64,000 bases of DNA from Sepioteuthis lessoniana (GCA_963585895.1 OY757904.1:29425136-29489135), one strand, 5' to 3'; positions 1 through 11,089 are shown, counted from the first letter of the stretch. A program made the numbers and translations. The notes: generated by a model from the sequence alone, not told the origin.

Positions 1-1
1 A

Positions 2-349
2 TTCGTATCAACAACTTCTACAACAAAAAACCGGCCTGATTCTACTAGCGCCGAAAATATCGATTCCTCCAACTTCATAAATATCGAAAAAGTATTTGCG
101 CATTATTCAGACAAACCACGTGCAAAATTCTTGAACAATCCCATGAATGCTCCCAAGATTCCATCTCTCGGATAAAAATTCTTATTTCCAATCCACAAGT
201 TCCAAACAGAAAAACCTGCCCTAAAAGTCTTAACTACAGATATGCGGGATTCCAAATCTTGGACTGAAATTCTAATTTTCAATCATCACTTGTCCGGACC
301 ACTGATAAGTTACTACAAATTTTTACACACCAAGACCTATTTACTATAA
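2..349 (+). other. Partial open frame with one internal stop, function unknown
   Basis: Reading from base 2, one frame stays open for 57 codons, meets a single TAA at 173-175 and continues in the same frame to TAA at 347-349, giving about 115 codons with one interruption. In DNA this AT-rich that length is somewhat above expectation but not compelling. The left end is cut by the window edge, so the true start is not visible. No motif is recognised: the translation is rich in Ser, Thr, Lys and Asn, with no cysteine clusters or transmembrane segment. It could be the decayed tail of a transposon protein or chance. I assign no function. Confidence 0.22.
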
Positions 350-1088
350 AAAAAATTCCATTCATAAAATTTATCATATTTACTATCAGTTTTTACTCCC
401 AAAGACCCCGTCTATGGTAACTTTCATTTATGACAATCTTGTTTTTTTATTGCTGTCTATCAAACAACGGACAGCAACTGTCCCAGCTCTCTTTTTTTTC
501 CTCCCTCACTTCGATACAATATTACACATAGCAGTAATCTCAATTTTTATCTAGGGATCACACATTTTTTTAAAAAAATTACTTCCAATTTTATGCTTCT
601 AGAAAGGCCCTTGTCATTAAAACTAATCTTTCACTATTATAATCAACTTAATAGACAGAGAGGTAGAATTATATGAATGAGGGATGTACTAACTAATTTT
701 CTTTGTTTTCTTTTTTTTTTTTAATTCTCTTTTTCACTTTACTGTTTTTGTAGCTGGTCTAATCCTGTTTCTTGTCTTCTTTTTTTTTCTTCTTCTTCTT
801 TTCTTCCAGCACGTTGCCTTCCTCTATTCTTTTTTTCTTTCTTTTCGCGTCAGTCTGTTCATCTTTTTGTTGCTTGTTTGTTCTTGTTTTTTTTTCTTTT
901 TACTTCTTTCAATCCCAGAATTTTCCTTTGTCCTTTTCGTTGATGTCGTGTTGTGATGCTTAACACTGTCGTTTACGATAAACCAGGTTCGTTTTGAATC
1001 CTTGAAGAACTCTACTGGCACATGCACCAAATTGCACATGTTATATACTCACATAATAAATATGCTTATATACACATGTACATGTTCA
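350..1088. other. AT-rich, pyrimidine-rich spacer
   Basis: No gene is seen. From about 690 to 915 the plus strand is almost pure pyrimidine with long T runs and TTC repeats. The Phe/Ser-rich and Lys/Glu-rich frames here come from that composition. Confidence 0.6.
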
Positions 1089-1615
1089 TGTAGCATCAAA
1101 ACGACACAATAAATAATCAAACAGACGCACAATGATAAAGTCGCAGGAACAAACGACGCACACAGAAAGACTCAGGAAGACTTCTTTATAAAATATTTTA
1201 CCTCTCACTTTATTTGTAAGGTTTCGAAAAGGTTGTTCCAAGTTTGCGTGTGAGAGAGACCGAACATTACTGAAATATTTTGACTCTGAAGTTATAGCCG
1301 TCAGCGTTGTGTCTTTCTCGTTCTCCATGGTTGCTCAACCGGACCCTGGAGTAAACTCTTCTGTGTGCTGGCTTTTCCTACGACACTGCGTCTACCTCCG
1401 TCTTCCACTGTACTGCTTGCCCTCCTCCTCGCCTATCTCCCACTGTCCTCAATTCGTCGGCCTTATATTACCTTCAAACTCCCACGCAGGAATATAGACA
1501 CGCCTCAACGCCTGCGCATCCTCTTCCGATTTCCAGCGACCGGGATGTGTCACTTCCTTCCGGTGCACCACCTTGAATGGCATTTTTGGCCGGGTCAAAA
1601 GGTCAAAACATAACA
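1089..1615 (-). mobile_element. Solo-LTR-like repeat, same family as 29194-29926
   Basis: A 527-bp block that begins TG and ends CA, like a long terminal repeat. In minus orientation it starts TGTTATGTTTTGACC at 1615 and ends TTTTGATGCTACA at 1089. It matches the block at 29194-29926 (plus strand) over most of its length, including a GACCCGGCCAAAAATGCC start, a CACCGGAAGGAAGTGAC motif, and a short frame beginning MENEKDTTLTAIT followed by an AATAAA polyadenylation-like signal. Flanking 4-mers are TTCA and TTAA, an imperfect target duplication. No internal retroelement region adjoins it, so it is called solo. The LTR assignment is inferred from ends and structure. Confidence 0.6.
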
Positions 1616-1985
1616 TTAATTTTGAAAAGAATCTAATGATAAGATTCATGTGTTACTTCATAATTTACTTGCATCAAAAATACACACACGCGCGCACAAA
1701 CACACACACTCTCTCTCTATCTCGCTGTGACAGTGATTCTTTCGACATTGTCGTTGGAGTCTTTCAATGAGATACATATACATTATATTTACTTGTAATC
1801 TACCAGTAATCTACTACAAACGTCAATGAATATAATATAAGAAATGTTTTTATAGTGAAAAAATAGTCAGATGATATTCCATAGAAACTCTGAAAGACGC
1901 GAAGTATAAGATGACTTCGCATTTTTTTGCAAATGCACCTGTCTTTGCCGAATCCCAGTTGGATAGACTGAAGCAAGGTCTCAGC
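1616..1985. other. Spacer with short CA/CT microsatellite
   Basis: A CA-rich then CT-rich simple repeat lies at about 1681-1722. Otherwise AT-rich sequence with nothing recognised. Confidence 0.5.
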
Positions 1986-1989
1986 GAGA

Positions 1990-2335
1990 ACTAAAATAAA
2001 TCCCAGATCATGTGTTTAAACAAGAAGGATCTATTCCCATTCTAAGTGGCTCACCACTGAATATAGTAGTTCAGTTCACATATCTGGGCTGCAAATTATC
2101 ATCGACTGAATGTTATCTCAACACACGTGAAGAAAGCTTAGACCGCTATCAACATATTGTCGATCATGTAGAAATTTGATCACTTTGATCAAATAAAACT
2201 GGATTTCTTCAAAGATTGGTAAGTATTACTACTGCTCTCTGGATACAACATCTAGACACAAAAGAATCGTTTGCAGAAAAGGTAAATGTAGAGTATACAA
2301 AATCATTCCTGCTGTTTTAAACAAATACAGGAAGT
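1990..2335 (+). pseudogene. RTE-like LINE reverse transcriptase C-terminal remnant
   Basis: Plus-strand frames, joined across stops and frameshifts, resemble the region after the RT catalytic core of RTE LINEs: a segment like FTYLGCKLSST in the family reads as SSHIWAANYHRL-type residues, then TAINILSIM and KFDHFDQIKLDFF, which align with the TAINRLSIIWKSD and KMKRSFFQ segments of the better copies at 47053 and 62267. It is much more diverged than those copies and probably belongs to another RTE subfamily. The downstream (TA)n tract replaces the usual (ATG)n tail. Fully decayed. Confidence 0.5.
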
Positions 2336-2362
2336 AACATCCCCCAAAAAAGCATCTATACG

Positions 2363-2426
<64 letters not shown>
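2363..2426. repeat. (TA)n microsatellite
   Basis: About 31 uninterrupted TA units. Confidence 0.97.
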
Positions 2427-2429
<3 letters not shown>

Positions 2430-2657
2430 ATAGGTAAATAAAAAAAACAGAAATTCAATAAAACAAGGAGGTAACTCTTTAAATCTCTTCCTCCCCTCCT
2501 TGCCCCCACGTGTCTATTCTGTTTTATTTAACCATTGGATCTGAAGAAGTCCTGTTATATTTTTCTTCGTGTTTTTGGTTCACACCAGAAACGAAAAAGT
2601 GATGGAAATAAATTTATAATCCTAAAATAACCGGTCTTTGTTTTTTTTTCTTTAAAG

Positions 2658-2699
<42 letters not shown>

Positions 2700-2734
2700 A
2701 TGTGTGTGTGTGTATGTGTGTGTGTGTGTGTGTT
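2658..2734. repeat. Compound (TA)n(TG)n microsatellite
   Basis: About 10 TA units run directly into an interrupted TG tract (two TATG interruptions). Confidence 0.97.
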
Positions 2735-2958
2735 TATTAAAATATTATGCTAAAACGTTTTGAATCAATGAAATCATCACAGTGCTGCATGAAAAACAAC
2801 GCTAAGCAATATCATTGCTCGGCGTTGTTTCGATAGAATAACAAAAACGAAAAAGTCAGTATCGACTCTTGGTCTCAACGTGAAACTCATAATCGGGAAT
2901 TTTTATCCTGTCATTATCGTTGATGAATTTTATAGTTTAACTATATATGAATGGAACG

Positions 2959-2963
<5 letters not shown>

Positions 2964-3012
<49 letters not shown>
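2964..3012. repeat. (TA)n microsatellite
   Basis: About 23 TA units; Ile-Tyr-rich frames across it are artefacts. Confidence 0.97.
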
Positions 3013-3013
<1 letters not shown>

Positions 3014-4153
3014 CCCACACACAGATATATACATATATATAATCACTGCCAGTGAATTTAAGAGAAAATTGGCGTTGAGAAAAACTCGGAAAAAATCGAT
3101 ATCTAACCGATAAAGAAAATCATTATAAATAATAAAACGATAAAAACTCAACCTTATTTTTTCTCTTTACTAAAAGTTTCTTCTGGCAAATGACAAAATA
3201 TATCTGAAGGCAAGAACTGCCACTTCCATAAATAATCTGCACTCTCCTCCTACGGAGATTACAAAATGATATCACCTGACCTAAATAAGTCCGGAAGCAG
3301 ATGGTACTAATTGGAACCTCTTGTTCAAAAGTTTGTAGTGTTCAGGAAATGCAAAAATCTTCAAATTCTCCTTCAAGCATTATGTAGATGTTTGGACTCA
3401 TTGTATGCATACACAATCTTTAAACTATTCAGCTCAATCTCAGCTTTCATGCCATATGTATACTTTAATTCCCATATATACTTACACAAGGTAAGACTGA
3501 TGGCTGAATGCTTATTTGAAAGAAGGTTTTCTGATTATTAACTACTTTTATGCCTCTTCATGTGGCTTCATTATCTACTACATCAAACACCCATTCAATT
3601 TTTACTGATAGTTGATGAAAACATTTTAGAAGCATTGCTCTCTAAATGGAAATAGTTCTTAAATCAAGAATTTCATATGGAGACCGGTGTTTTACTACCA
3701 ATTGTTATACACTGAATTCGTGTTAGATGGTTCTACATAGGATATTTAGTTGAGTACCAACTCATCAAGGTCTCCTATCATTATTAGTATATGCAATGAA
3801 ATACTAACACTGAATAAACGAAAAAAAAAAAAAAAACAAACATAAAGTCATTTACACAAAAATAAAAATGTATATGTGTATAATAAACAGTAAAAAGACT
3901 TCGAGTTCTTTGCGTATCATAACATGGTGGTCATTATATTTGAATAGTGAAGCGAGTAGCAGCCTTGTTCGTTGGAATATGAGATGATATCAGTTAAAAG
4001 ATCAGAGATAGAAAGGTGCAACTTAATAGTTCAAATTATAGAGACGACACGACCATGTCATTCAAAGGCGAAAGAGGACGAGAAAGGATTAGTTTATCTC
4101 ACGCGAACACAATCCTTGAAAATCAAAAGGAGACAATAACGAGGTGAATACAA
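3013..4153. other. AT-rich spacer
   Basis: No recognisable gene or element. There is a poly-A run near 3820 and a few short frames without known motifs (for example 3311-3541, plus strand). Confidence 0.5.
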
Positions 4154-5017
4154 TAAGTTTCCAGACTTTTTTCATATGGGCACTCTTATAGATAGTACAC
4201 ACATGAAACTTTAGTCCCCTACGAAATAAACTCCTCCGGCTGCAATGCACTTGTTGAACCGTTCCAAAAACTTCTAGAAGGTCCCATGGAAGTCCTTTTG
4301 TGTGAGCGTGTCAATGACCTTCGTCACAGCCTCTTTCATCTCTTCAATTGTCTCATAACGAAAGCCCCTGAACTTAGGGAATAACTAAAAGTCACAGGGA
4401 ACAAGGCCTTGATTATAGGGAGGCTGAGGAACTGTCTTGATGTCCATCTTGGTCAAATAGTCAGTGACAAGGATGGGGTTGTGGACTGGTGCATTGTTCT
4501 GATGGAAATGCCACTGACCTGATTTGAAGGGTGCTGGCCTCTTCCGACTGAATATCTTCCTGAACTCCCTTAAAACCTCAAGATAGTAACCTTAACCCTA
4601 ACCTTTTGGCCAATACACTCTGGTGTTCTGACTTCCTTACTCCTTCCACACCTCTCATCATCCCTCACAGACTCCCTGCCTTCCTTGAATCTCTTATGCC
4701 ACTCACAAACTAATGCTCGATTCATGCAAGATGGTCGAAAAGCTGTCTGAAGCATTCCATATGTTTCTGTGGCATTTTTCCAAGTCTAAAACTCAATTTT
4801 ATTGCATATTGTTTTTCCTCACGTCCAGATTGCATTTTTGAAATTCACCAGCTGTGACAATCAAGCTTTAATAGGGTGTATTCCACTTCCAGCTGTAGCT
4901 GTTCATTTGAACCTGAAATCATAAAAATTGGTCAGTCATCTCATAATATATATTTTTTGAATTTTGAAGTGTCTACGACAATTTTAAATGCTTCTACGAA
5001 AAAAATCTGGAAACTTA
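4154..5017 (-). mobile_element. Internally deleted mariner element, copy 1
   Basis: The terminal inverted repeats are visible: TAAGTTTCCAGACTTTTTTC at the left end and its near-perfect reverse complement ending AATCTGGAAACTTA at 5017, each with the TA target dinucleotide. The element is about 864 bp, against roughly 1.3 kb for full-length mariners. The minus strand encodes the N-terminal helix-turn-helix part and the C-terminal part of a mariner transposase, with the middle missing. The deletion junction, near 4590, is the same as in copy 2 (6680-7456), so both descend from one deleted progenitor. Non-autonomous. Confidence 0.92.
4195..4915 (-). pseudogene. Mariner transposase remnant (N- and C-terminal pieces)
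   Basis: Mariner transposases cut and paste DNA at TA sites using a DD34D triad. The N-terminal piece (about 4570-4915, minus) contains WHKRFKEGRESVRDDER and GRSKEVRTPE, the typical mariner HTH region. The C-terminal piece (about 4195-4580) contains NNAPVHN and the TVPQPPY segment. The stretch with the first catalytic Asp is deleted. The second catalytic position, HQDNAPVHN in relatives, reads HQNNAPVHN (D to N). Several stops and frameshifts are present. Inactive beyond doubt. Confidence 0.88.
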
Positions 5018-5489
5018 TCTCATGCACCTCATATCTATTTTCTCTCTGCAAGTGCATATTTAACTTTGGGAGGGCAATTCCGGTATGGTATCAATATATC
5101 GAAGTTATCTTTTGAGCATTTTAAACAGCTTTTGAACATATTTAGTCCAAAAAAGGTTTTGATTAAACTAAAAATTTCTGGTTGCATTGATATACTAGGA
5201 AATCGTAAAGGTATTTAATAGTTTCCATTCACAGTTATTAGCATTTGAATATCTGTGATATATTAATATCCAACACAAAAGAAAAAAGGCATAATAAACT
5301 CCTTTACTCATACAAGAACATTTAATACATAGAATATATATGGTAGTAGCATTAAAATAAATAAGGTAAAAATGAGTCTATAGAGCTGAATATACATATA
5401 ATATTCATAAACAAGTTGTAGAAGAATAATAGTGGTCATATCTAACCCATCGGTGTGGATGATAAAGGTGTCCATACTTTTCCAAATTG
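5018..5489. other. AT-rich spacer
   Basis: Nothing recognisable between the mariner and the SINE head. Confidence 0.5.
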
Positions 5490-5592
5490 TGTTATTCCTA
5501 AGTGAACGTACGAGAGTGATTAGAGGTCGAACTCTCTTACTCCGATATCATGGACGAACACGTTTACCAAAACGCGAGGAGGATTCCCCTGT
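5490..5592 (-). mobile_element. tRNA-derived SINE head fragment
   Basis: Read on the minus strand, it has a tRNA-like layout: an A-box-like GGTAAACGTGTTCG and a B-box-like GAGTTCGACCTCT, followed by a CGTACGTTCACTT body start shared with the copies at 11090 and 42640. Diverged and truncated. Confidence 0.5.
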
Positions 5593-5868
5593 AAGTTAAC
5601 AGCATGTATTTTTTTATGAAATATGGATCTAAGGTTCATACCTTAGCTGGATTTTAATCTCCAGAAGAGTTTTTATTTTTTTTTTTTTTTTACATATTGT
5701 GACTTACAAGAAAATGTCTCCGATAATATCATATATGACACGCTTTTGGCTTCTTAGGCTAAGAATATTTCATTTTATTCGAACTGCATAATAATGTATG
5801 TAAATTATTTAATAACTTCTGTAATATAATTTTGATGTCTTTATATAAAGAAAATATATCGTTGTGGG
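5593..5868. other. AT-rich spacer with poly-T
   Basis: A T run lies at about 5665-5690; no gene is seen. Confidence 0.5.
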
Positions 5869-6320
5869 AGAGGCACAAGTTTTATATTGGCCATAGCCAG
5901 AGACATCCCTTCTAGTAAGAGAGGACCATGGGATCGGAGCAACGCTTCGCGTGCTCATTCTTATGGGTAATTGTCCTAAAGTAACTTCGCGTGATAACAT
6001 CAAAAAGCCTCTCAGCCAGAACCGCGACCATTGTCTCCAAGGTATTTCGAAAGACGTCTCTTTGTTACACTGGGGCTTGCCATAGCATTTGTCTTTGTTG
6101 CCAGTTGCTACGGTGGTTGCGGCCAGGGAGCAGCGGGATTTATCTTCTTTTGTCTTCGTGTCTTGGCTTATAGTCACTGCATACACGGCAGGGTGTACGA
6201 ACGGACCGACAGACTTGACATTTGTGACCGGCGGCATTTTCCCGCTGCCGAATCGTTTTGAATACCCCGCGGAGCGTGAGACGAAGGGTCACTCGTAGAT
6301 CACTTGACTTTTGCGTCTCA
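5869..6320. other. GC-rich island with overlapping frames on both strands, unknown
   Basis: This roughly 450-bp block is much richer in G, C and CpG than its surroundings. Long frames are open on both strands: 5809-6237 minus (142 codons), 6140-6355 minus (71) and 6031-6261 plus (76). The 6140-6355 minus frame contains a Cys-rich stretch, KCQVCRSVRTPCRVCSDYK, with a C-x2-C-x6-C-x2-C spacing that could bind zinc. An AATAAA lies on the plus strand near 6376. It could be a decayed transposase end, an LTR/promoter, or an isolated host exon. I cannot decide between these and do not recognise a family. Confidence 0.35.
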
Positions 6321-6679
6321 TGTGAGATGTCCCTGCATAATGAATTAGTTTTCAAGGAGTTATTGCCACTGATTCTAATAAAGTTGAGCCAAACGAAACG
6401 GTTTTTGTCATACGAAATGAAATTGACGACACAAATTCAAATCATGGATGAGGCTGTTTCATTTCGTGACAATATCCTTGAGAAAAACCTTCATCCATCT
6501 GCTCTCCCCTGAGATATAGATGAATAGAAGACCAGACTCTGATCTTTAGTATCAGTAGGGCAAGAAGATAAGGTGGACGAAAATTTAACTTAAATCTGCA
6601 TTATTCTATGTAAATTTGACCGTTTTGCTCGTGGGGTTGGAGTTGGTGTTGAGTAAATATACTTACGAGGATCATTAAA

Positions 6680-7456
6680 TAAGTTTCCAGACTTTTTTTG
6701 TATGGGTATTTTCATTGATAGTACACGCATGAAACTCTAGTCCGCTTTGAAGTAATCTCCTCCGGCTGCAATGCATTTGTTGTACCGTTCCAACAGCTTC
6801 TGGAAGGTCCCATGGAAGTCCCTTTGTGTAAACATGTCAATCACCGTCAACGCAACGTCTTTAATTTCCCCAATAGTCTTATAACGACAGCCTCTGAGCT
6901 TAGGGAATAACCAAAAGTCACAGAGAGCAAGGTCTGGACTATAGGGAGGCTGAGGAACTGTCTTGATGCCCATCTTGGTCAAAAAGTCAGTGACAAGGAT
7001 GGAGTTGTGGACTGGTGCATCGTCCTGATGCAACTGCCACTGACCCGATTTGAAGAGTGCTGGCCTATTCCGACGGAATCTCTTCCTGAAATCCCTTAAA
7101 ACCTCAACATAGTAACCCTAACCCTAACCCTTTGGCCAATCAACTCTGATGTATTGACTTCCTTACTCCTCCCACACCTCTCATCATCCCTCACAGATTC
7201 CCTGTCTTCCTTGAATCTCTTATGCCACTAAAAAACTGACGCTCGATTCATGCAAGATGGTCGAAAATTTGTCTGTAGCATTCCATACGTTTCTGTGGCT
7301 TTTTTTCCAAGTTTAAAACGGAATTTTATTGCATATCATTCTTCTTACGTTTTGTCACGTCCAGATTGCATTTTTTTAATTCACTAGCAGTGACAATCAG
7401 GCTTTAGCAGGGTGCATTCCAATTGCTGCTGTAGCTGTTCATTTGAACCTAAAATC
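6680..7456 (-). mobile_element. Internally deleted mariner element, copy 2
   Basis: The left terminal repeat TAAGTTTCCAGACTTTTTTT matches copy 1 at 4154. The right end stops at about 7456, in sequence equivalent to about 4925 of copy 1, so the second terminal repeat is lost. The minus strand carries the same N-terminal and C-terminal transposase parts with the same central deletion. At the junction (7117-7135) there are three CCCTAA-like units. It cannot be mobilised as it stands. Confidence 0.9.
6734..7033 (-). pseudogene. Mariner transposase C-terminal domain
   Basis: A clean 98-codon frame starting MHQDDAPVHNS, then DFLTKMGIKTVPQPPYSPDL, WLFPKLRG and a LLERYNKCIAAGGDYF terminus, the standard C-terminal half of mariner transposases. 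It keeps the second catalytic Asp (HQDDAPVHN; HQDNAPVHN in relatives) and one Asp in PPYSPDLALCDF, although the family's usual APCDF is ALCDF. The upstream frame contributes only the HTH part (about 7140-7440) after a deletion of roughly 160 residues, so the first catalytic Asp is absent. The start used is the first Met in the frame, not a genuine initiation site. Confidence 0.9.
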
Positions 7457-8190
7457 AAACATGAATATACAAGTAATTCTTAATAAAATAATTTTCGTTT
7501 CTTTTTCTCGGTATGAATGGATAACACAGAGTTCATCGATGGCTTTCATTACGATGATGCAGGCTGTTTCAATGACCTACAAAATGCTGTTTTTAGAAAG
7601 CTTTCATGAATTAAGAGAGTGAATGTAACAAATTAATGGTGGTAATTTCTTTTATTGTTGTTTCTCTTCTGCTGTGAAACGTTTCTATTCCAAAAGGGAT
7701 TTAATTGTAAGATGTATTTCTCACGTCTTTAAATTCATTTAGATATAGTAGAAGGTAACAGCGACGGGAAAATCAAGTGGCGTTAAACGGAAAAAAGATT
7801 GTTTCGTTTACACATGCGCCGGATATTATGACAACGGAAAACAAACTTTTAACAGCAGTTCAGATTGAATACTTCACATATTTAATCACTCTGATATTGT
7901 TTGTTTCAATTTTCGCTCTCTTAAAAATATTTATGCATTCAAATGTATTGTCTGATATACATGATGAGGTATTTTTGTCAATATGTCAGCCAATGGAATC
8001 AAAAATGATTAACTGTCTTGAATATAAGTTTTTCATTTCTTAACATAAATTATCTATTTAGAAAAATTCATGTAAAGAGAATTATTTGATCCGATTCAAA
8101 TATATGACAAATTTATTTATTGTTTAATATGCTATATATTTCGTTACAAAGAATTTTGATATTTTGTTAATATTAATTTTAGAATGACTG
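7457..8190. other. AT-rich spacer
   Basis: Contains one 88-codon plus-strand frame (7777-8043) with a single hydrophobic stretch near its middle. No family is recognised and there is no supporting context. Confidence 0.4.
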
Positions 8191-8194
8191 TAAA

Positions 8195-8412
8195 ATCAAT
8201 GGTGTAATTGTTAAAATGTTGGCCTTCAGCCTCGGAGTAAGTGATTTCGAATTCCAGTCGTGCAATTAGATCCATTTGAAGTCTAATACTCTTGGGAAGT
8301 TGTGAACCCCTTATTCCGCTTGCTATAAGATATTGTCACTGCTGTTCTTCGGCAAAAATGTCTTTGACATTAAACATTCCACCAAGCTTTATATGCCAAC
8401 AATCAAAGAAAC
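8195..8412 (+). mobile_element. tRNA-derived SINE
   Basis: The tRNA-like head starts near AATGGTGTAATTGTTAAAATG (A-box region) with a B-box-like GATTTCGAATTCC at about 8245. It is followed by the body AATACTCTTGGGAAGTTGTG and the tail ATGCCAACAATCAAAGAAACC. Same family as 15591-15812, which shares head, body and tail. SINEs have no protein and depend on LINE machinery. Confidence 0.75.
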
Positions 8413-9110
8413 CAAAGCTCGTAAAACGAAAATTTCTGAAAATAGTTTTCAAATATACAAGAGTAAGCTAAAAAGTTCATATGTTGACGTCATATCTGCC
8501 TAAGGGAATTTTTTACGAATGGGATCCATTCACTTCAACACCTATCCAAAAACATCTTTGAACGGCAAAGGGAACAATGTTTAAAAAAAAAACTTCATTA
8601 CAAAAAATTCCATGATAGTATATGGATTAGCAAACCCTCGTATTTTTAACCAAAATATGATATATATCGTCTTTTACTAACATGAATATCACGACGAAAA
8701 TCAAATCTTGTGGTGTGTTATCAGTGGTATTCCAATCTCCTGTGAATTTTTGACAGCCTTCCCATCCTCGATGAACCAGATGACCGACAACAAAGATTCA
8801 ACCACAAGAACTGTTGCGGTATGAGTGAGAAATGGTAACACCAGATTTGAGGGTTTTGGAAGTAGTTCATCAGGCAGTTAGTAGCTGGTTGAGGATAAGC
8901 AAGAACCTTTAATTTAGGAGCTAGTGATATTGACTTCTCCATTGAGGGTTAGCTGTGAAAGAGTGTTTTCTTTTTGGGAAGGGGTATCGTTTTGACTTTC
9001 CTTTTTTTATGAAATTATCATAATCGCTATACCTCAAATTTTTTTTCAGGAAACCTGCGCGGAGATCATTTAATGCAGTACAAGATCAAAATTAATTGAA
9101 GTCATAATTT
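8413..9110. other. Spacer
   Basis: No recognisable element. A minus frame at 8721-8942 (73 codons) has no known motif. Confidence 0.4.
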
Positions 9111-9111
9111 T

Positions 9112-9184
9112 AAGTAGCGAAAGAAGGTCAGGGATATCCGTGCTAGTTGCATGACATGGTTATGATGATGATGATGATGATGAT
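9112..9184 (+). mobile_element. RTE LINE 3' end fragment
   Basis: Only the last ~50 bp of the RTE coding end (GTCAGGGATATCCGTGCTAG) plus its (ATG)n tail are present, a strongly 5'-truncated LINE insertion. Confidence 0.75.
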
Positions 9185-9307
9185 TTACTTCATCTTAATT
9201 TTAGTTGCTTCTTTAATCACAACGTAAAATGCATCCTTCAAGAAGAATAAAACGATACTATTCAATCCATGGCTAAGGGAATAAGGAGGTTCCTAATTTC
9301 TGAAGGA

Positions 9308-10221
9308 AAAAAAAGACATCGACATACGGCTAATGAAGGCATGAACAGCTATCGATAGGCTTTCGATCATATGGAAATCAGAGCTGACTTATAAAATGAA
9401 ACGCAGTTTCTTCCAGGCAGCAGTCGTATCGATACTGCTGTATTGATGCAGTACTTGGACGCTGCCTAAACGGTTGGAGAAGAAGCTAGACAGCAATTAC
9501 ACAAGAATGTTGCGAGCAATATTGAACAAGTCCTGGCGGCAACACCCCACAAGGCACCAACTATACGGCCACATACCTCCCATCTCGAAAACTATCCAAG
9601 GTAGATGAACCACACATACAGGACACTGCTGGAGGAGCAGGGACGAGCTCATAAATGATGTATTCCTATTGTCACGTGGTCTCCCACTGAGAAAAGAGAA
9701 ATACGGGATTTCTACTATCCCTCGTGTTTGAATTAGCAAGCCGTCAAAGAATGACCGTTAAGAGATATAATGTAGGTCAATCCCGAAGTAACGAATCCAG
9801 GTCAGAATGGAAAACAACAGATGTTTGTACTTTGTGACCGGATGGGTAAAGAATGGGGTACAGGGACATATAGTAGCCCTAACCAATCGCCTGACAGAGG
9901 AAGGAAGAAGATAGAAGCCAAATGATTGGCTAGAATCCCAAAGCGGAAATAGCCCCTTCTTCCATCAGCGGAAATAGGTTAATAGAAAAATCAGTTTTGA
10001 AGATGAGGTCGTCGTGAAAGGATGCGAGTCCCATGCCAAGACTCCGGGTAAAAAAAGCGGAAAGGATCTTGGACAAGTGGAAGAAGCCATACCTTCAAGC
10101 CAGAACTAAAAATAACATAAAGTCCGTTAGCCCGTAAAAAAGGAAAATATTCTCCAAAGGAAAGTCGTCGTAAAGACAAGTGAACTTTAAGACTGTTTCT
10201 CCTATACCCAATTATATACTT

Positions 10222-10252
<31 letters not shown>

Positions 10253-11083
10253 GAAGAAAGACTAAAGAAGAAAGAAAAGAAAAGAAGAAAGACATTTATG
10301 TTTATGTACTATCCGTTAATAATATAGCCGACGCGTTGAATATGTGTATCCGTGTGTATAGTAAAAAGAATGATATATGTTAATGTTCCCACGTGTTGAA
10401 GTTGTTCATTTGTGTCGTCGACTACCAAATTGTTTATTTCATGTTTCTTTTTCAGCTTCTTTTCGCCTTATGTTATTCTCGCTTAATTTTGTCCTATATG
10501 AATTCGATTAAAAATATTATCCGGGAAACCGGAGTTGTCGACTACTATAATTAATATGATTAAATCTAAACCTAGCGGTCCATATCTTCCATTGTTCTAG
10601 GGGTAGGAAGAACTAGTGGCCTTGTTGGGTGTGCGAATAATGTGAAATTTGGAAACCCATTGCCAATGGCGGTCAGTCTAACCATAAATCAACCCCAACA
10701 TATTATGCCAGTTCCTACATGCCCGAGAAAGGACACTGAACAAGGACTTATTTACGAGGGATCAAGTGCCAGATCGCCCCGTCCTCACACGTGCAAAAAA
10801 ATAAATTCTCCGTTTAGTGATAACAATATTTGATGGCACCAGTTCCCATACGCTTTTAAATGGTTGCTCATCCAGGGATCATTTTATTTTAATTTGCCGT
10901 CACACTATGGACCCCTGCATATGGCTAAGCAAAAGGAGGACGACCAGCTCGAACATACATACAGCAGCTATGTGAAGATACGGGATATAGCCGTGAAGAC
11001 CTGCCAGAGGCAATGAAAGATAGGGAGGAGTGGCGAGAGAGGGTCAAAATATCCGTGCTAGCGACATGACATGATGATGATGA
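9308..11083 (+). mobile_element. RTE LINE 3' portion, split by a solo LTR
   Basis: The C-terminal region of an RTE polyprotein, 5'-truncated at about 9308. The frame reads KMKRSFFQAAVVSILLY, then RLEKKLD, YTRMLRAILNKSWRQHPTRH and GHCWRSRDEL up to 9669. It then resumes at 10909 with the family sequence for WTP-YG-AK-GRPARTYIQQL-like residues and ends at 11083 in a short ATG tail. Stops at several places (for example in LLY-CSTWT, where Gly is TGA) make it dead. The gap at 9670-10904 is a later LTR insertion. Confidence 0.88.
9670..10904. mobile_element. Solo LTR (1,235 bp) inserted in the RTE LINE
   Basis: The block starts TGTCACGTGG and ends GCCGTCACA, and is flanked on both sides by CTAT (9666-9669 and 10905-10908). 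Removing it with one CTAT restores the RTE sequence seen in other copies (CCTATGGACCCC), so it is a clean later insertion. TG...CA ends and a 4-bp duplication fit an LTR of the Gypsy or BEL type. No internal coding region is present, which implies LTR-LTR recombination. It contains a (TC)n run at about 10221-10247. The parent family is not identified. Confidence 0.75.
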
Positions 11084-11089
11084 CTAGTC

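Noticed and set aside
772-963. Phe-rich secreted-like peptide
   Set aside because: The frame comes from a T-rich polypyrimidine tract, so the hydrophobicity is compositional.
7117-7135. Interstitial telomere (CCCTAA repeats)
   Set aside because: Only about three units, and the same site in the sister mariner copy (4589-4606) has one or two. It belongs to the mariner deletion junction, not to a chromosome end.
4154-7456. A single composite transposon bounded by the two mariner copies
   Set aside because: Both mariners are in the same orientation, the second lacks one end, and no common target duplication surrounds the pair.
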